From positions 5,642,001 through 5,706,000 of the forward strand of contig NZ_LT607751.1 in assembly GCF_900090305.1 (NCBI RefSeq): DNA of 64,000 nucleotides, read 5' to 3'. This document shows, in pieces, positions 19,015 to 27,294 of the stretch. The position numbers and the translations under genes were made by a program. This DNA comes from Micromonospora siamensis. Lineage in GTDB: Bacteria; Actinomycetota; Actinomycetes; Mycobacteriales; Micromonosporaceae. The notes below the pieces were generated by a model, which worked only from the letters and a program-made list of their open reading frames with translations, was not told the origin of the DNA and did no database searches. Position 1 is the stretch's first letter, and each line of letters starts with the position of its first letter.

Positions 19015-20049
19015 ATGCGCCACGACGAGCAGGGCAACACCGACCGCCCGGAGGCCGTACGATCCGCGCCGGTGGCGGTGCCGCCGCCGGGCACGACGGA
19101 CGCCGACGAGCCGTACCGCGACCGGGACGGCCGCACCGACGTGCCGGAGGAGGCGCTGGACGACCGGGGCACCTTCGGTGACCCGGTGCTGGCCCGGGAG
19201 CCGATCGGCGACCGCCGGGAGGCCGGCGAACTGGACGACACCCGCCGGCACGACGTCCGGAACGCCGACCGCGACCACGACGGCCGCCCGGACGGCGACC
19301 TGGACGGCGACGGGCGGCCGGAGTTCCACGAACCCGCGCCGCTGCCCACGGCCTTCGGCGCGGCCACGGTCGGCGACGCCGTCGCGGCCTCCGCGCTGGC
19401 GAGCGGCCGGCCGGCCGACGAGCGGGACGCCCGGGGCGAGGACACCGCCCTGCCGGGCGACGGGGCGCCGGGCCGCACGGACGCCTTCGACGACGAGCGG
19501 GCCGACCCGACGGCCGGGGACCGGCTGCACAGCCGGGAGCGCCGGGCCGGGGAGCACGCCGAGGGCGGGCACCCCACCCGGGACGACGACGTGGCCGGCT
19601 ACGGCAGCGCCACCCCGACGATGGTCGACCCGGACGCCGAGGACCGGGACGCGGACGCCGGCCGCGACCCGCGTACCTCGCCGGAGGCGGCGGTCGCCAC
19701 GGCCGGAGCCGGGACGACCGGCGTGGCCGGTGCCGGGCTCGCCGGGGCGGCCCGACCAGCCGCCGGAAACGTCCCGGCCGACGCCGCGACGCTCTTCGAG
19801 CCGGAGACCGCCCAGGGTTTCCGGGACCGCTGGCGCGACGTGCAGCTGCGCTTCGTCGACGACCCCAAGGCCGCCGTGGGCGAGGCCCAGTCGCTGGTGG
19901 AGGAGGCCATCCAGGCGCTCTCCTCGGCACTGGCCGCGCAGAAGGACAAGCTGGGCGGCTGGCAGGACAACGGCTCGGTCGACACCGAGCAGCTCCGGGT
20001 GGCCGTCCGCCAGTACCGCGACTTCCTGGACCGCGTACTGGGTCGCTGA
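19015..20049 (+). CDS. Acidic disordered protein with the same C-terminal domain
   Basis: 344 residues. Roughly the first 260 are low-complexity, rich in Asp, Glu, Arg, Gly and Pro, with no recognisable fold and no signal peptide. Residues about 265-344 form a helical domain (FRDRWRDVQLRFVDDPKAAV, then EAQSLVEEAIQALSSAL and a run to the end) paralogous to the C-terminal domain of the upstream membrane protein. It is followed at once by a strong terminator. A scaffold or membrane-recruited partner is possible but not shown. Confidence 0.78.
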   Translation: MRHDEQGNTDRPEAVRSAPVAVPPPGTTDADEPYRDRDGRTDVPEEALDDRGTFGDPVLAREPIGDRREAGELDDTRRHDVRNADRDHDGRPDGDLDGDGRPEFHEPAPLPTAFGAATVGDAVAASALASGRPADERDARGEDTALPGDGAPGRTDAFDDERADPTAGDRLHSRERRAGEHAEGGHPTRDDDVAGYGSATPTMVDPDAEDRDADAGRDPRTSPEAAVATAGAGTTGVAGAGLAGAARPAAGNVPADAATLFEPETAQGFRDRWRDVQLRFVDDPKAAVGEAQSLVEEAIQALSSALAAQKDKLGGWQDNGSVDTEQLRVAVRQYRDFLDRVLGR

Positions 20050-20055
20050 CCAGCA

Positions 20056-20096
20056 CGCGGAACGCCCCGGCCGGGTCCCGGCCGGGGCGTTCCGCG
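20056..20096 (+). terminator. Rho-independent-type hairpin after the paired-domain operon
   Basis: A perfect 17 bp stem (20056-20072 with 20080-20096) around a GGGTCCC loop, seven bases after the stop. No U-run, as is usual for high-GC actinobacterial terminators. Confidence 0.85.
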
Positions 20097-20190
20097 TTCC
20101 AGGTCGGATCTGTCCGGACGGGGAGGCATGAAACCTCACACGGAGGGTAATAGCGCGCTCACGCTCCCGGCACGGACGGAGGTACGCAGG

Positions 20191-21855
20191 ATGGACGGTG
20201 GCGGCGGTCTGCGGCTGAACATGAACACGCTGGACTACCTGATCCTGGCGCTCTACTTCGTGACGGTGCTGGGGGTCGGGTTCGCCGCCCGGCGGGCGAT
20301 CCGCACCAGCGTCGACTTCTTCCTGTCCGGCCGTTCGCTGCCCGCCTGGGTGACCGGTCTGGCGTTCGTCTCGGCGAACCTCGGGGCGCTGGAGATCATC
20401 GGGATGGCCGCCAACGGCGCCCAGTACGGCGTGATGACCGTGCACTACTACTGGATCGGCGCCGTACCGGCGATGGTCTTCCTGGGCATCGTGATGATGC
20501 CGTTCTACTACGGCTCCCGGGTCCGCAGCGTCCCCGAATACCTGCGCCTGCGGTTCAACCGCCCCACCCACCTGCTCAACGCGCTCAGCTTCGCCGCCGC
20601 CCAGGTGCTGATCGCCGGGGTGAACCTCTACGCGCTGGCGCTGGTGATGCAGGCGCTGCTCGGCTGGCCGCTCTGGATCGCCATCGTGGTCGGCGCGTTC
20701 ATCGTGCTGGCGTACATCACCGTCGGTGGGCTCTCCGGCGCGATCTACAACGAGGTGCTCCAGTTCTTCGTCATCCTGGCCGGCCTGATCCCGGTCACCG
20801 TGATCGGCCTGGTCAAGGTCGGCGGCGTCTCGGGTCTGATGGACGCGGTGAAGGGCTCGAAGCTCGGCGAGGCGGGGCTGCACGCCTGGCAGGGCACCGG
20901 CAGCACCGACAACCCGCTCGGGGCGCACTGGCTGGGCATCGTCTTCGGGCTGGGCTTCGTGCTCTCCTTCGGCTACTGGACCACCAACTTCGCCGAGGTG
21001 CAGCGGGCGCTGTCGGCGCGGAACATGAGCGCCGCCCGGCGTACGCCGATCATCGCCGCGTACCCGAAGCTGTTCATCCCGCTGGTGACGATCATTCCCG
21101 GCCTGGTCGCCCTGGTCACCGTCAAGGGGCTGGGCGCGGAGAGCGGCTCGCTGGTCTACAACAACGCGATCCCGCTGCTGATGCGCGACCTGCTGCCCAA
21201 CGGGGTGCTCGGCGTGGCGGTGACCGGCCTGCTCGCCTCGTTCATGGCCGGCATGGCGGCCAACGTGAGCGGCTTCAACACCGTCTTCACGTACGACATC
21301 TGGCAGGCGTACGTGCAGCGGGACCGCTCCGACGAGTACTACCTGCGGATCGGCCGGCTGGCCACGGTCGGCGGGGTGGTGGTCGGCATCGGCACCGCCT
21401 TCATCGCGGCCGGTTTCAGCAACATCATGAACTACATCCAGGCGCTCTTCTCGCTCTTCAACGCCCCGCTCTTCGCCACCTTCATCATCGGCATGTTCTG
21501 GAAGCGGATGAGCGCCGTGGCCGGCTTCTGGTCCCTGCTGCTGGGCACCCTGGCCGCCCTCTTCACCTACCTGGGCTACAAGTTCTTCGGCTGGTTCGAC
21601 TTCAACTCCGACCTGGAGGAGAGCTTCTGGGGCGCGGGGATCGCCTTCGTCACGGTCGCCGTGGTCGCCGCGATCATCACGCCGCTCACCCGGCCCAAGC
21701 GCCGCGACGAGCTGGAGGGCCTGGTCTACGGCATGGCGGACACCACGCTGGCCGACGACTCGCTGGCCGGCGACGCCGCCTGGTACCGCTCGCCGGTGCT
21801 GCTCGGCGGGATCGCCGTCCTGCTCGCCATCCTGTTCTACCTGCCGGTCTTCTAG
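20191..21855 (+). CDS. Sodium:solute symporter (SSS family)
   Basis: 554 residues with about 13 hydrophobic segments, typical for SSS transporters. Conserved features: DYLILALYFVTVLGVGFAAR helix 1, DFFLSGRSLPAWV, and a middle region with FGYWTTNFAEVQRALSARNM. The family takes up sugars, amino acids, urea or vitamins with Na+; the substrate here cannot be read. ATG 20191 has GGAGG at 8 nt; ATG 20128 and ATG 20221 (MNTLDYL) are also in frame, the last starting right at helix 1. The 111-residue membrane protein 14 nt downstream is presumably a partner. Confidence 0.9.
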   Translation: MDGGGGLRLNMNTLDYLILALYFVTVLGVGFAARRAIRTSVDFFLSGRSLPAWVTGLAFVSANLGALEIIGMAANGAQYGVMTVHYYWIGAVPAMVFLGIVMMPFYYGSRVRSVPEYLRLRFNRPTHLLNALSFAAAQVLIAGVNLYALALVMQALLGWPLWIAIVVGAFIVLAYITVGGLSGAIYNEVLQFFVILAGLIPVTVIGLVKVGGVSGLMDAVKGSKLGEAGLHAWQGTGSTDNPLGAHWLGIVFGLGFVLSFGYWTTNFAEVQRALSARNMSAARRTPIIAAYPKLFIPLVTIIPGLVALVTVKGLGAESGSLVYNNAIPLLMRDLLPNGVLGVAVTGLLASFMAGMAANVSGFNTVFTYDIWQAYVQRDRSDEYYLRIGRLATVGGVVVGIGTAFIAAGFSNIMNYIQALFSLFNAPLFATFIIGMFWKRMSAVAGFWSLLLGTLAALFTYLGYKFFGWFDFNSDLEESFWGAGIAFVTVAVVAAIITPLTRPKRRDELEGLVYGMADTTLADDSLAGDAAWYRSPVLLGGIAVLLAILFYLPVF

Positions 21856-21869
21856 GAAGGGACGACCCG

Positions 21870-22205
21870 ATGTCCGAGCACAGCGACCGCGACCGGCACC
21901 ACCGTCCCCCGCACGAGGCGCACGACCCGATGGTCGAGGAGACCGAGGAGGAGCGGTCCCGGTCCGCCGCGGCCCGGCTCTTCGACATCCGCCGGGTGAT
22001 CGGTGGTCTCTTCGTGGCGTACGGGGTGATCGTCGGCCTGATCGGGCTCTTCGACTCGCAGGCGGAGATCGACAAGGCGCAGGGCGTGCGGATCAACCTG
22101 TGGGCGGGGCTGGTGATGCTGGTGTTCGGCCTGCTCATGCTCGCCTGGCAGCGGCTCAGCCCGCCCGAGGCGCCGGCCCCGCCGCGCGACGACGACGGGC
22201 GCTGA
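21870..22205 (+). CDS. Small two-helix membrane protein, symporter partner
   Basis: 111 residues: charged His/Asp/Glu-rich N-terminus (about 1-38), then two hydrophobic helices (about 43-62 and 77-95) and a charged end. It starts 14 nt after the symporter stop, with an AAGGGA ribosome site. SSS transporters often have a small membrane partner gene, usually DUF485; this one does not show that signature clearly. Function unassigned. Confidence 0.75.
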   Translation: MSEHSDRDRHHRPPHEAHDPMVEETEEERSRSAAARLFDIRRVIGGLFVAYGVIVGLIGLFDSQAEIDKAQGVRINLWAGLVMLVFGLLMLAWQRLSPPEAPAPPRDDDGR

Positions 22206-22309
22206 CCCGGCCCGACCGCGGATCGGCCCGGCTCGGCCCGCATGGGCGGGCTCCGCCCGGGTACGCCTGGGGGATCAGGACGCCCCGCGCGGACAGGAGG
22301 GCAGCAGAC

Positions 22310-22690
22310 ATGACGGATCGGGACCGGCAACGGCCGCTGGAGGAGAGCCCGGAGGTGGCCGCGGCGGTGGACGACGAGAGCACGGTGCCGCAGCTGGCCA
22401 CCGGTGGAGGCCCCGATCGGGATACCCCGTCCTTCACCGGGCCCGGTGACACCCCGACCGGCGCGCCGACCGAGGATCTGCTCGGTGACCCGTACGCGGC
22501 CGGGACCGGCGCGACGGGGACCGGCACCGGGGCGGGCGGGGACAACATCCGCACCGGCGCGGAGCAGCCGTGGGAGCCCGAGGACCTGGTCCAGGCCCGC
22601 GGTCAGGACATGACCCCGGAGAACCTGGAACGGGCCCGGCGTGACCTGGCCGAGCTCGGGGCCGCGGCGATCGAACGTACCGTTCCCTAG
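22310..22690 (+). CDS. Small acidic hypothetical protein
   Basis: 126 residues from ATG 22310, preceded by AGGAGG at about 8 nt. Highly charged and rich in Gly, Thr, Asp and Pro; no membrane segment, signal or cysteines. The C-terminal part (about 80-123) looks helical and more conserved (PEDLVQARGQDMTPENLERA, then a helix RRDLAELGAAAIERT). Not recognised as a named family. It is followed by a strong terminator shared with the converging cellulase gene. Confidence 0.7.
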   Translation: MTDRDRQRPLEESPEVAAAVDDESTVPQLATGGGPDRDTPSFTGPGDTPTGAPTEDLLGDPYAAGTGATGTGTGAGGDNIRTGAEQPWEPEDLVQARGQDMTPENLERARRDLAELGAAAIERTVP

Positions 22691-22773
22691 ACCGCGACCG
22701 GCGCCGGTCGGACCCGGCGGAGGCGCTGGAACGAGAGCGCCCCCGCCGGGCCCGGACGTGTCGGGACAGGGGT

Positions 22774-22813
22774 GGGCCCCCGACACGGACCGGAGGGGTC
22801 GTGTCGGGGGCCC
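22774..22813. terminator. Bidirectional terminator
   Basis: A perfect 13 bp stem, GGGCCCCCGACAC (22774-22786) with GTGTCGGGGGCCC (22801-22813), 14 nt loop that itself can pair. It lies between the convergent small acidic gene and the GH6 cellulase. Confidence 0.85.
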
Positions 22814-22872
22814 GGGGGAACCTGCCGCCGCGGTGCCTCACTCCCGCGGCGGCGGGCAGGCCGACCGGCTGG

Positions 22873-24684
22873 TCAGAGCGCCGGGTAGGCGTTCTTCATG
22901 AGCTCCTGGAACTGGGCGGAGAACCAGGCGCCGGAGATCGGCGCGTTCGGCAGGGCGCCGCTCATGCTGTTGCCGTTGCGAGCGTTGCCGGTGTAGGTCG
23001 GGTCGCACATCCGGTCGAAGCCCTTGCCCTCGTCGTTGGGGATGAGGGTGCTGGAGCCGTCCGACTCACCCGGGGGCTTGACCCAGACGTACGCGTCGAT
23101 GCCCGGCTCGGGCGCGGCCTTCGGCCGCTCGCCGAGGCCCGCACCGGCCTGGTTGCACCAGTTGCCGGCGTGGATCCGGCGGTCGATACGGCCACCGTTG
23201 ACGTAGGTGTCGACGCTGGTGGTGGCACCCGGGCCGGTCGGGCGGGCGGTGCCGCCCCAGCCGTTGCGGGAGGTGTCGATCAGCATGCCGATGTTGCTGT
23301 CGAAGCCGGTGGAGACCAGCTTGTTGCGGAACGCCTGGGCGAAGGACAGCTCGTCGACGTACTGGTTCCAGTCGATCCACTTGGACTGGCGGACGGTCTG
23401 GCCGTTCACCGAGTCAGTGATCTTGATGTACGGCTCCTTCAGGGCGGAGTAGTTCGCCGTGTTGACGATGAAGCCGGTCACGTTCTTCACGGTGCTGCCG
23501 GAGGCGGTCGCCGCCGCGTAGAGCTGGTTGGCGGTGGGGCCGAAGTTGCTGTCCCAGCCGATCCAGCCGTGGTGCGCGGCGTCGATGTAGTTGTAGACGT
23601 TGCCGATCGCGCCCAGCTTGGCCAGGGCGTAGCCCACACCGTTGACGTACGCGCCGTTGGCCTTCACCGTGTCGCACATCGCGGTGCCACCCGGCTGGCC
23701 GGAGGTGTTGGTCACCAGGTTCGGCAGCGAGTCGATCTCGATGATGTTGACGATCCGCAGGTTCTTGTACTTCGGGTCGGCCTGGATCGCGGCGATCGGG
23801 TCGATGTACTCGGTCTTGTAGCGCGGCAGGTCGTCCGGACCCAGCTCACCGTTGGAGGCCAGCGCGGCGCAGTCGCGGCCGGGCAGGTTGTAGATGACGA
23901 ACTGGATGTAGCCGGCGCCCTGGGCGAGCGCCTTGTCCAGGTGGTCACGCACCCCCATCGAGCCGTTGGAGCTGCTGTTGGTGGTGCCGTTGATGGCGGC
24001 GATCCGGTCCAGCCACACCGCGGTCGGGTTGTTGGAGACCCGGCTGCCGCCCGGCTCCGCGTCCGCCTTGGCCTTCCACTCCGGGTTCACGTACCCCTTC
24101 ACCCCGAGGTAGGGGTTGTCCACCTTGGTGCCGGGCGGCGGGGTCGTCGGCGGCGGCGTGGTGGGCGGCGGGGTCGTGGGAGGAGGCGTGGTCGGCGGCG
24201 GCGTCGTGGGGGGCGGCGTGGTCGGCGGCGGGGTGGTGGGCGGCGGGGTCGAGGTGCCGCCGTTGCAGACCGTGCCGTTCAGGGTGAAGGAGGTCGGCTT
24301 CGGGTTGCTGCCGCTCCACGCGCCGTTGAAGCCGATGGTGGTGCTGGCCCCGCTGGGCAGCGAGCCGTTCCACGACTCGTTGGTGGCGGTGACGTTCTGG
24401 CCGTTCTGCGACCACTTCGCCGACCAGCCCTGCTGCACCTTCTGGCTGGTGGTGGGGAAGGTGAAGCCCAGGTTCCAGGAGCTGACCGGGTCACCGAGGT
24501 TCTTGATCGTGACGGTGCCGGTGAAGCCACCCGGCCAGTCGCTGGTGGTGTAGTCGACGCTGCACTGGGTCGCGGCCTGGGCCGCGGTGACCGGAATGGT
24601 CACCAGCCCGCCCGCCACCAGAGCGCTCGCGCCGGCGAGGGCGACCGCCCGGCGCCGGCCGGACAGATTTCTCCACAGATTCAT
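22873..24684 (-). CDS. Secreted CBM2-GH6 cellulase (exoglucanase/cellobiohydrolase type)
   Basis: 603 residues. Signal peptide at about 1-38 ending AAQA-A, CBM2 carbohydrate-binding module (about 40-140; QCSVDYTTSDWPGGFTGTVT, paired cysteines), a linker of seven near-perfect PPPTT repeats, then a GH6 catalytic domain (about 180-603). The general acid region NLPGRDCAALASNGE and the IIEIDSLPNLV aspartate are present. The long-loop layout (GVKGYVNPEWKAKADAEPGG) resembles Cel6B-type cellobiohydrolases more than endo-acting Cel6A, so it should release cellobiose from chain ends; this subtype call is inference. ATG 24684 is chosen since the frame upstream has no signal. A CebR-like box lies about 250 bp upstream. 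Confidence 0.93.
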   Translation of the reverse strand: MNLWRNLSGRRRAVALAGASALVAGGLVTIPVTAAQAATQCSVDYTTSDWPGGFTGTVTIKNLGDPVSSWNLGFTFPTTSQKVQQGWSAKWSQNGQNVTATNESWNGSLPSGASTTIGFNGAWSGSNPKPTSFTLNGTVCNGGTSTPPPTTPPPTTPPPTTPPPTTPPPTTPPPTTPPPTTPPPGTKVDNPYLGVKGYVNPEWKAKADAEPGGSRVSNNPTAVWLDRIAAINGTTNSSSNGSMGVRDHLDKALAQGAGYIQFVIYNLPGRDCAALASNGELGPDDLPRYKTEYIDPIAAIQADPKYKNLRIVNIIEIDSLPNLVTNTSGQPGGTAMCDTVKANGAYVNGVGYALAKLGAIGNVYNYIDAAHHGWIGWDSNFGPTANQLYAAATASGSTVKNVTGFIVNTANYSALKEPYIKITDSVNGQTVRQSKWIDWNQYVDELSFAQAFRNKLVSTGFDSNIGMLIDTSRNGWGGTARPTGPGATTSVDTYVNGGRIDRRIHAGNWCNQAGAGLGERPKAAPEPGIDAYVWVKPPGESDGSSTLIPNDEGKGFDRMCDPTYTGNARNGNSMSGALPNAPISGAWFSAQFQELMKNAYPAL

Positions 24685-25217
24685 GCCACTGAACTCCTTG
24701 GGCGAGACCGGATCCGCGAGCGGCCCGGCGCGATGACCCCACAGGCGCCCGGTCGGACGGCTGTCGGTGTCATGGGGTTTTCGGGGGTGCCCGACCCGCA
24801 GGGGTCGGATTGGTGGTGGTGCCGAAGCCGGTGGTGTGCCGGCCGTTCGACGACCCGACGCCGCCCGGATGACCGGATGCCCTCGACGTCTGGCTCTCGC
24901 GGTGTGGCTCCCCGAACCGCGTGCAGCGATTCTTGCATGGGAGCGCTTCCATGGCAACGTCTCGATGCGCTGTGGTTGCGGACCCCCTCGTCGCAACACT
25001 GCCAGAGCGCCGGATACCGCGCGAGGCGCGACTGCGGGCCGGAACGCCCGCCCGGGGTGACAACTACGACACATGCCGCTCAGCTCTCCAAAGGCATGTA
25101 CAGCCTGCAAACTCCAGAACGCGAATCTTTCCCCGCATAACTCATGAAAAGGTCTAACGTCGGTTGTGGCTCGGTTCTAGCCGGGCCCAGGACAACAGGG
25201 ATGGAGTGACGCAGGTC
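24685..25217. other. Divergent promoter region between cellulase and surface-protein genes
   Basis: 533 bp without a supported gene. It holds the CebR-like box at 24938-24951 for the leftward cellulase, and an unusually A/T-richer stretch (about 25080-25165) before the rightward surface-protein gene, likely its promoter. No further structured element was identified. Confidence 0.6.
24938..24951. promoter_or_regulatory. CebR-type cellobiose operator
   Basis: TGGGAGCGCTTCCA differs by one base from the CebR/CelR consensus TGGGAGCGCTCCCA, the LacI-family operator that represses cellulase genes in actinobacteria and is relieved by cellobiose. It is 254 bp upstream of the GH6 start on the coding strand's 5' side. 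Confidence 0.82.
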
Positions 25218-26417
25218 ATGGCTAAGAAGATGCTCGGCAAGGTCGTTGCGGGCGCTGCCCTCGGTGGCGCTTCGCTCCTGGTGTTCACGCCGGGGATCGC
25301 CGCCGCGGACGGCCACCACGACGGCGAGGACCGCGACGGCAAGGTGTACGCCAAGCCGCACGTCGTCCGTGCCGGCGACGAGGTCAAGCTGTTCGAGGTC
25401 TGCTCGGAGCCGCAGGAGCACGCCTTCGTCTGGTCCAAGGTCACCGGCAAGGTCAAGCTGCACGAGCTCCGCGAGGACGCCGACCACGGGGACTGGCGCG
25501 ACGAGAAGGGCCGCGAGGAGCAGGGCAAGGACGAGCACGGCAAGGACGAGCACGGCAAGGACGAAAAGGGCAAGGACGAGCACGGCAAGAAGGAAGAGCA
25601 GGGCAAGAAGGACGAGCAGGGCAAGGGCGAGCCGGGCAAGGGCGAGAAGCCCTCCGAGGGCGACCAGGGCCCGTGGGACGGCGCGGGCAAGCCCGAGGCC
25701 CTCGGCGGCCAGGGCGCCGGCGCGGCTGCCGACGGCTCGGCCGGCGAGGAGGGCCACAAGCCGGAGTGGAAGGGCCCCGAGGCCTACAGCGAGGAGCACG
25801 GCCACGAGGGCATGAAGGGCCACGAGGCGTACGGCCAGGACGAGAAGTCCTACGGCGACGAGTGGAAGAAGAACCACGAAGCGTACGGCCAGGACGAGAA
25901 GTCCTACGGCGACGAGTGGAAGAAGAACCACGAAGCGTACGGCCAGGACGAGAAGTCCTACGGCGACGAGTGGAAGAAGAACCACGAAGCGTACGGCCAG
26001 GACGAGAAGTCCTACGGCGACGAGTGGAAGAAGAACCACGAAGCGTACGGCCAGGACGAGAAGTCCTACGGCGACGAGTGGAAGAAGGGCCCCGAGGCCT
26101 ACCCCCAGGACGAGAAGTCCTGGGACGAGGACTCCTGGGGCGAGGACGGCTGGGAGCACGGGCGGGAGTTCGTCTACTACGGCGAGGCCACCGTCGACGA
26201 GCACGCCAAGCCTGGCCGCTACGAGCTCGAGGGCTCCTGCGGCCAGGGTGAGCTGGTCGTCCTCCCGCACGGCGGGGTGGACGGCGGCGACGGTGGCATG
26301 ACCACCACCGGCGTCGACAAGGGCCTGGCCACCGGCGGGGCCGGCATGCTGGGCGCCGCGGCGCTCGGCGGGATCGTGCTGATGCGTCGGCGTCGGACCG
26401 ATGGTTCGCTCGTCTGA
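25218..26417 (+). CDS. Secreted tandem-repeat surface protein, probable sortase substrate
   Basis: 399 residues from ATG 25218 (GTG 25206 in frame). Signal peptide at about 1-32 (GASLLVFTPGIAAADG). A short globular part (33-90; one Cys) gives way to 5-residue GKDEH/GKDEQ-type repeats (about 95-140), then five 18-residue repeats HEAYGQDEKSYGDEWKKN at residues 202-291. A second small region has one Cys (EGSCGQGE), so two cysteines may pair. The C-terminus has the sortase-signal pattern: GLATGG, a hydrophobic stretch (AGMLGAAALGGIVLM) and RRRR. It overlaps the class F sortase gene by 17 nt. Sequence-identical repeats 2-5 point to recent expansion. Function as cell-wall protein is inferred. Confidence 0.85.
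   Translation: MAKKMLGKVVAGAALGGASLLVFTPGIAAADGHHDGEDRDGKVYAKPHVVRAGDEVKLFEVCSEPQEHAFVWSKVTGKVKLHELREDADHGDWRDEKGREEQGKDEHGKDEHGKDEKGKDEHGKKEEQGKKDEQGKGEPGKGEKPSEGDQGPWDGAGKPEALGGQGAGAAADGSAGEEGHKPEWKGPEAYSEEHGHEGMKGHEAYGQDEKSYGDEWKKNHEAYGQDEKSYGDEWKKNHEAYGQDEKSYGDEWKKNHEAYGQDEKSYGDEWKKNHEAYGQDEKSYGDEWKKGPEAYPQDEKSWDEDSWGEDGWEHGREFVYYGEATVDEHAKPGRYELEGSCGQGELVVLPHGGVDGGDGGMTTTGVDKGLATGGAGMLGAAALGGIVLMRRRRTDGSLV
25821..26090 (+). repeat. Five tandem 54 bp repeats in the surface-protein gene
   Basis: Five in-frame units of 54 bp (25821, 25875, 25929, 25983, 26037). Units 2-5 appear identical except the last codon of unit 5 (Gly in place of Asn), and unit 1 differs in one codon (gag for gaa). 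Such uniformity suggests slippage or unequal exchange and possible copy-number variation between strains. Confidence 0.95.
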
Positions 26418-27222
26418 CGTGACGGCGACACCGGCCGGCGGCCGCCACGGGAGACCGTGGCGTGCCGCCGGCGCGGCCGTCGTCGTCCTGCTGGCCATGG
26501 TCGGCGCCTTCATGATCGGCGCCTCGACGCGTACCGTTCCCCCGCCCCGGCCGCCCCAGCCGCTGGCCCAGGCCGGTCCGGCGGACCGCTCCCCGGCCCC
26601 CGACGACGACCCGGGCGGCGAGCAGACCGGCGACGTGGCGCAAGCGCCGGAGGACCCCGACGGCACGGACCCCGGCGCCGCCGACCCCGGCCCGGATGCC
26701 GGCGCCGTCGACGGCACCCCCGCGCCCGTCACCCCCGACCCCACGGTCACCGGTCCGGCGGCGCTCACGCGTTCCACGCCCACCACCATCTCGATCCCGC
26801 GGATCGGGGTGAACGCGTCGATCATTTCGCTGGGCACCAACCCGGACGGCACGGTGCAGGTGCCGCCGCTGGAGCAGGCGATGACGGCCGGCTGGTACTC
26901 CCCCGGGGCCAGCCCCGGTGAGGTCGGCAACGCGGTCGTCGTGGGGCACGTCGACTCGGCGAAGATCGGGCCGGCGGTCTTCTTCAACCTGGGGGCGCTC
27001 CAGCCCGGCGACACCATCACCGTCGGGCGCCAGGACGGGCGGAGCGTCACCTTCACCGTCGACGAGGTCCGGTCGTACCCGAAGACCGCCTTCCCGACCG
27101 AGCAGGTCTACGGCCCGAACGACCGGGCCGGCCTGCGGGTGGTGACCTGCGGCGGCACCTTCGACGAGACCGCCCGGAGCTACCTGGACAACGTGGTCGT
27201 GTACGCCACGATGACCGGCTGA
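26401..27222 (+). CDS. Class F sortase
   Basis: 273 residues: membrane anchor at about 22-42, long acidic Pro-rich extracellular linker (about 43-125), then a sortase domain. Catalytic triad candidates are His183 (VGHVDS), Cys250 (VVTCGG) and Arg259 (ETARSYLDN). Length and motifs fit actinobacterial class F (SrtF-like) enzymes, which cleave a T-G bond in a C-terminal sorting signal. The overlap with the substrate-like gene upstream suggests dedicated anchoring of that protein. ATG 26401 lies inside the previous gene; GTG 26419 is an alternative that avoids overlap. Peptidoglycan attachment site cannot be inferred. Confidence 0.9.
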   Translation: MVRSSDVTATPAGGRHGRPWRAAGAAVVVLLAMVGAFMIGASTRTVPPPRPPQPLAQAGPADRSPAPDDDPGGEQTGDVAQAPEDPDGTDPGAADPGPDAGAVDGTPAPVTPDPTVTGPAALTRSTPTTISIPRIGVNASIISLGTNPDGTVQVPPLEQAMTAGWYSPGASPGEVGNAVVVGHVDSAKIGPAVFFNLGALQPGDTITVGRQDGRSVTFTVDEVRSYPKTAFPTEQVYGPNDRAGLRVVTCGGTFDETARSYLDNVVVYATMTG

Positions 27223-27235
27223 CCCGATGCCGACG

Positions 27236-27277
27236 CGACCCGGCGCGCGGGGGGAGATCCCCTCGCGCGCCGGGTCG
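27236..27277. terminator. Bidirectional terminator between sortase and glutamate dehydrogenase
   Basis: A 14 bp perfect stem (27236-27249 with 27264-27277) continues past one G-T step into GGGGA/TCCCC (27251-27255 with 27258-27262). It sits between convergent genes and serves both. Confidence 0.9.
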
Positions 27278-27294
27278 TTCCGTGCGTCGTCGCG

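Noticed and set aside
25218..26417. Surface protein as chaplin or collagen-like
   Set aside because: Repeat is charged and Tyr/Trp-containing, without the chaplin hydrophobic core or Gly-x-y pattern.
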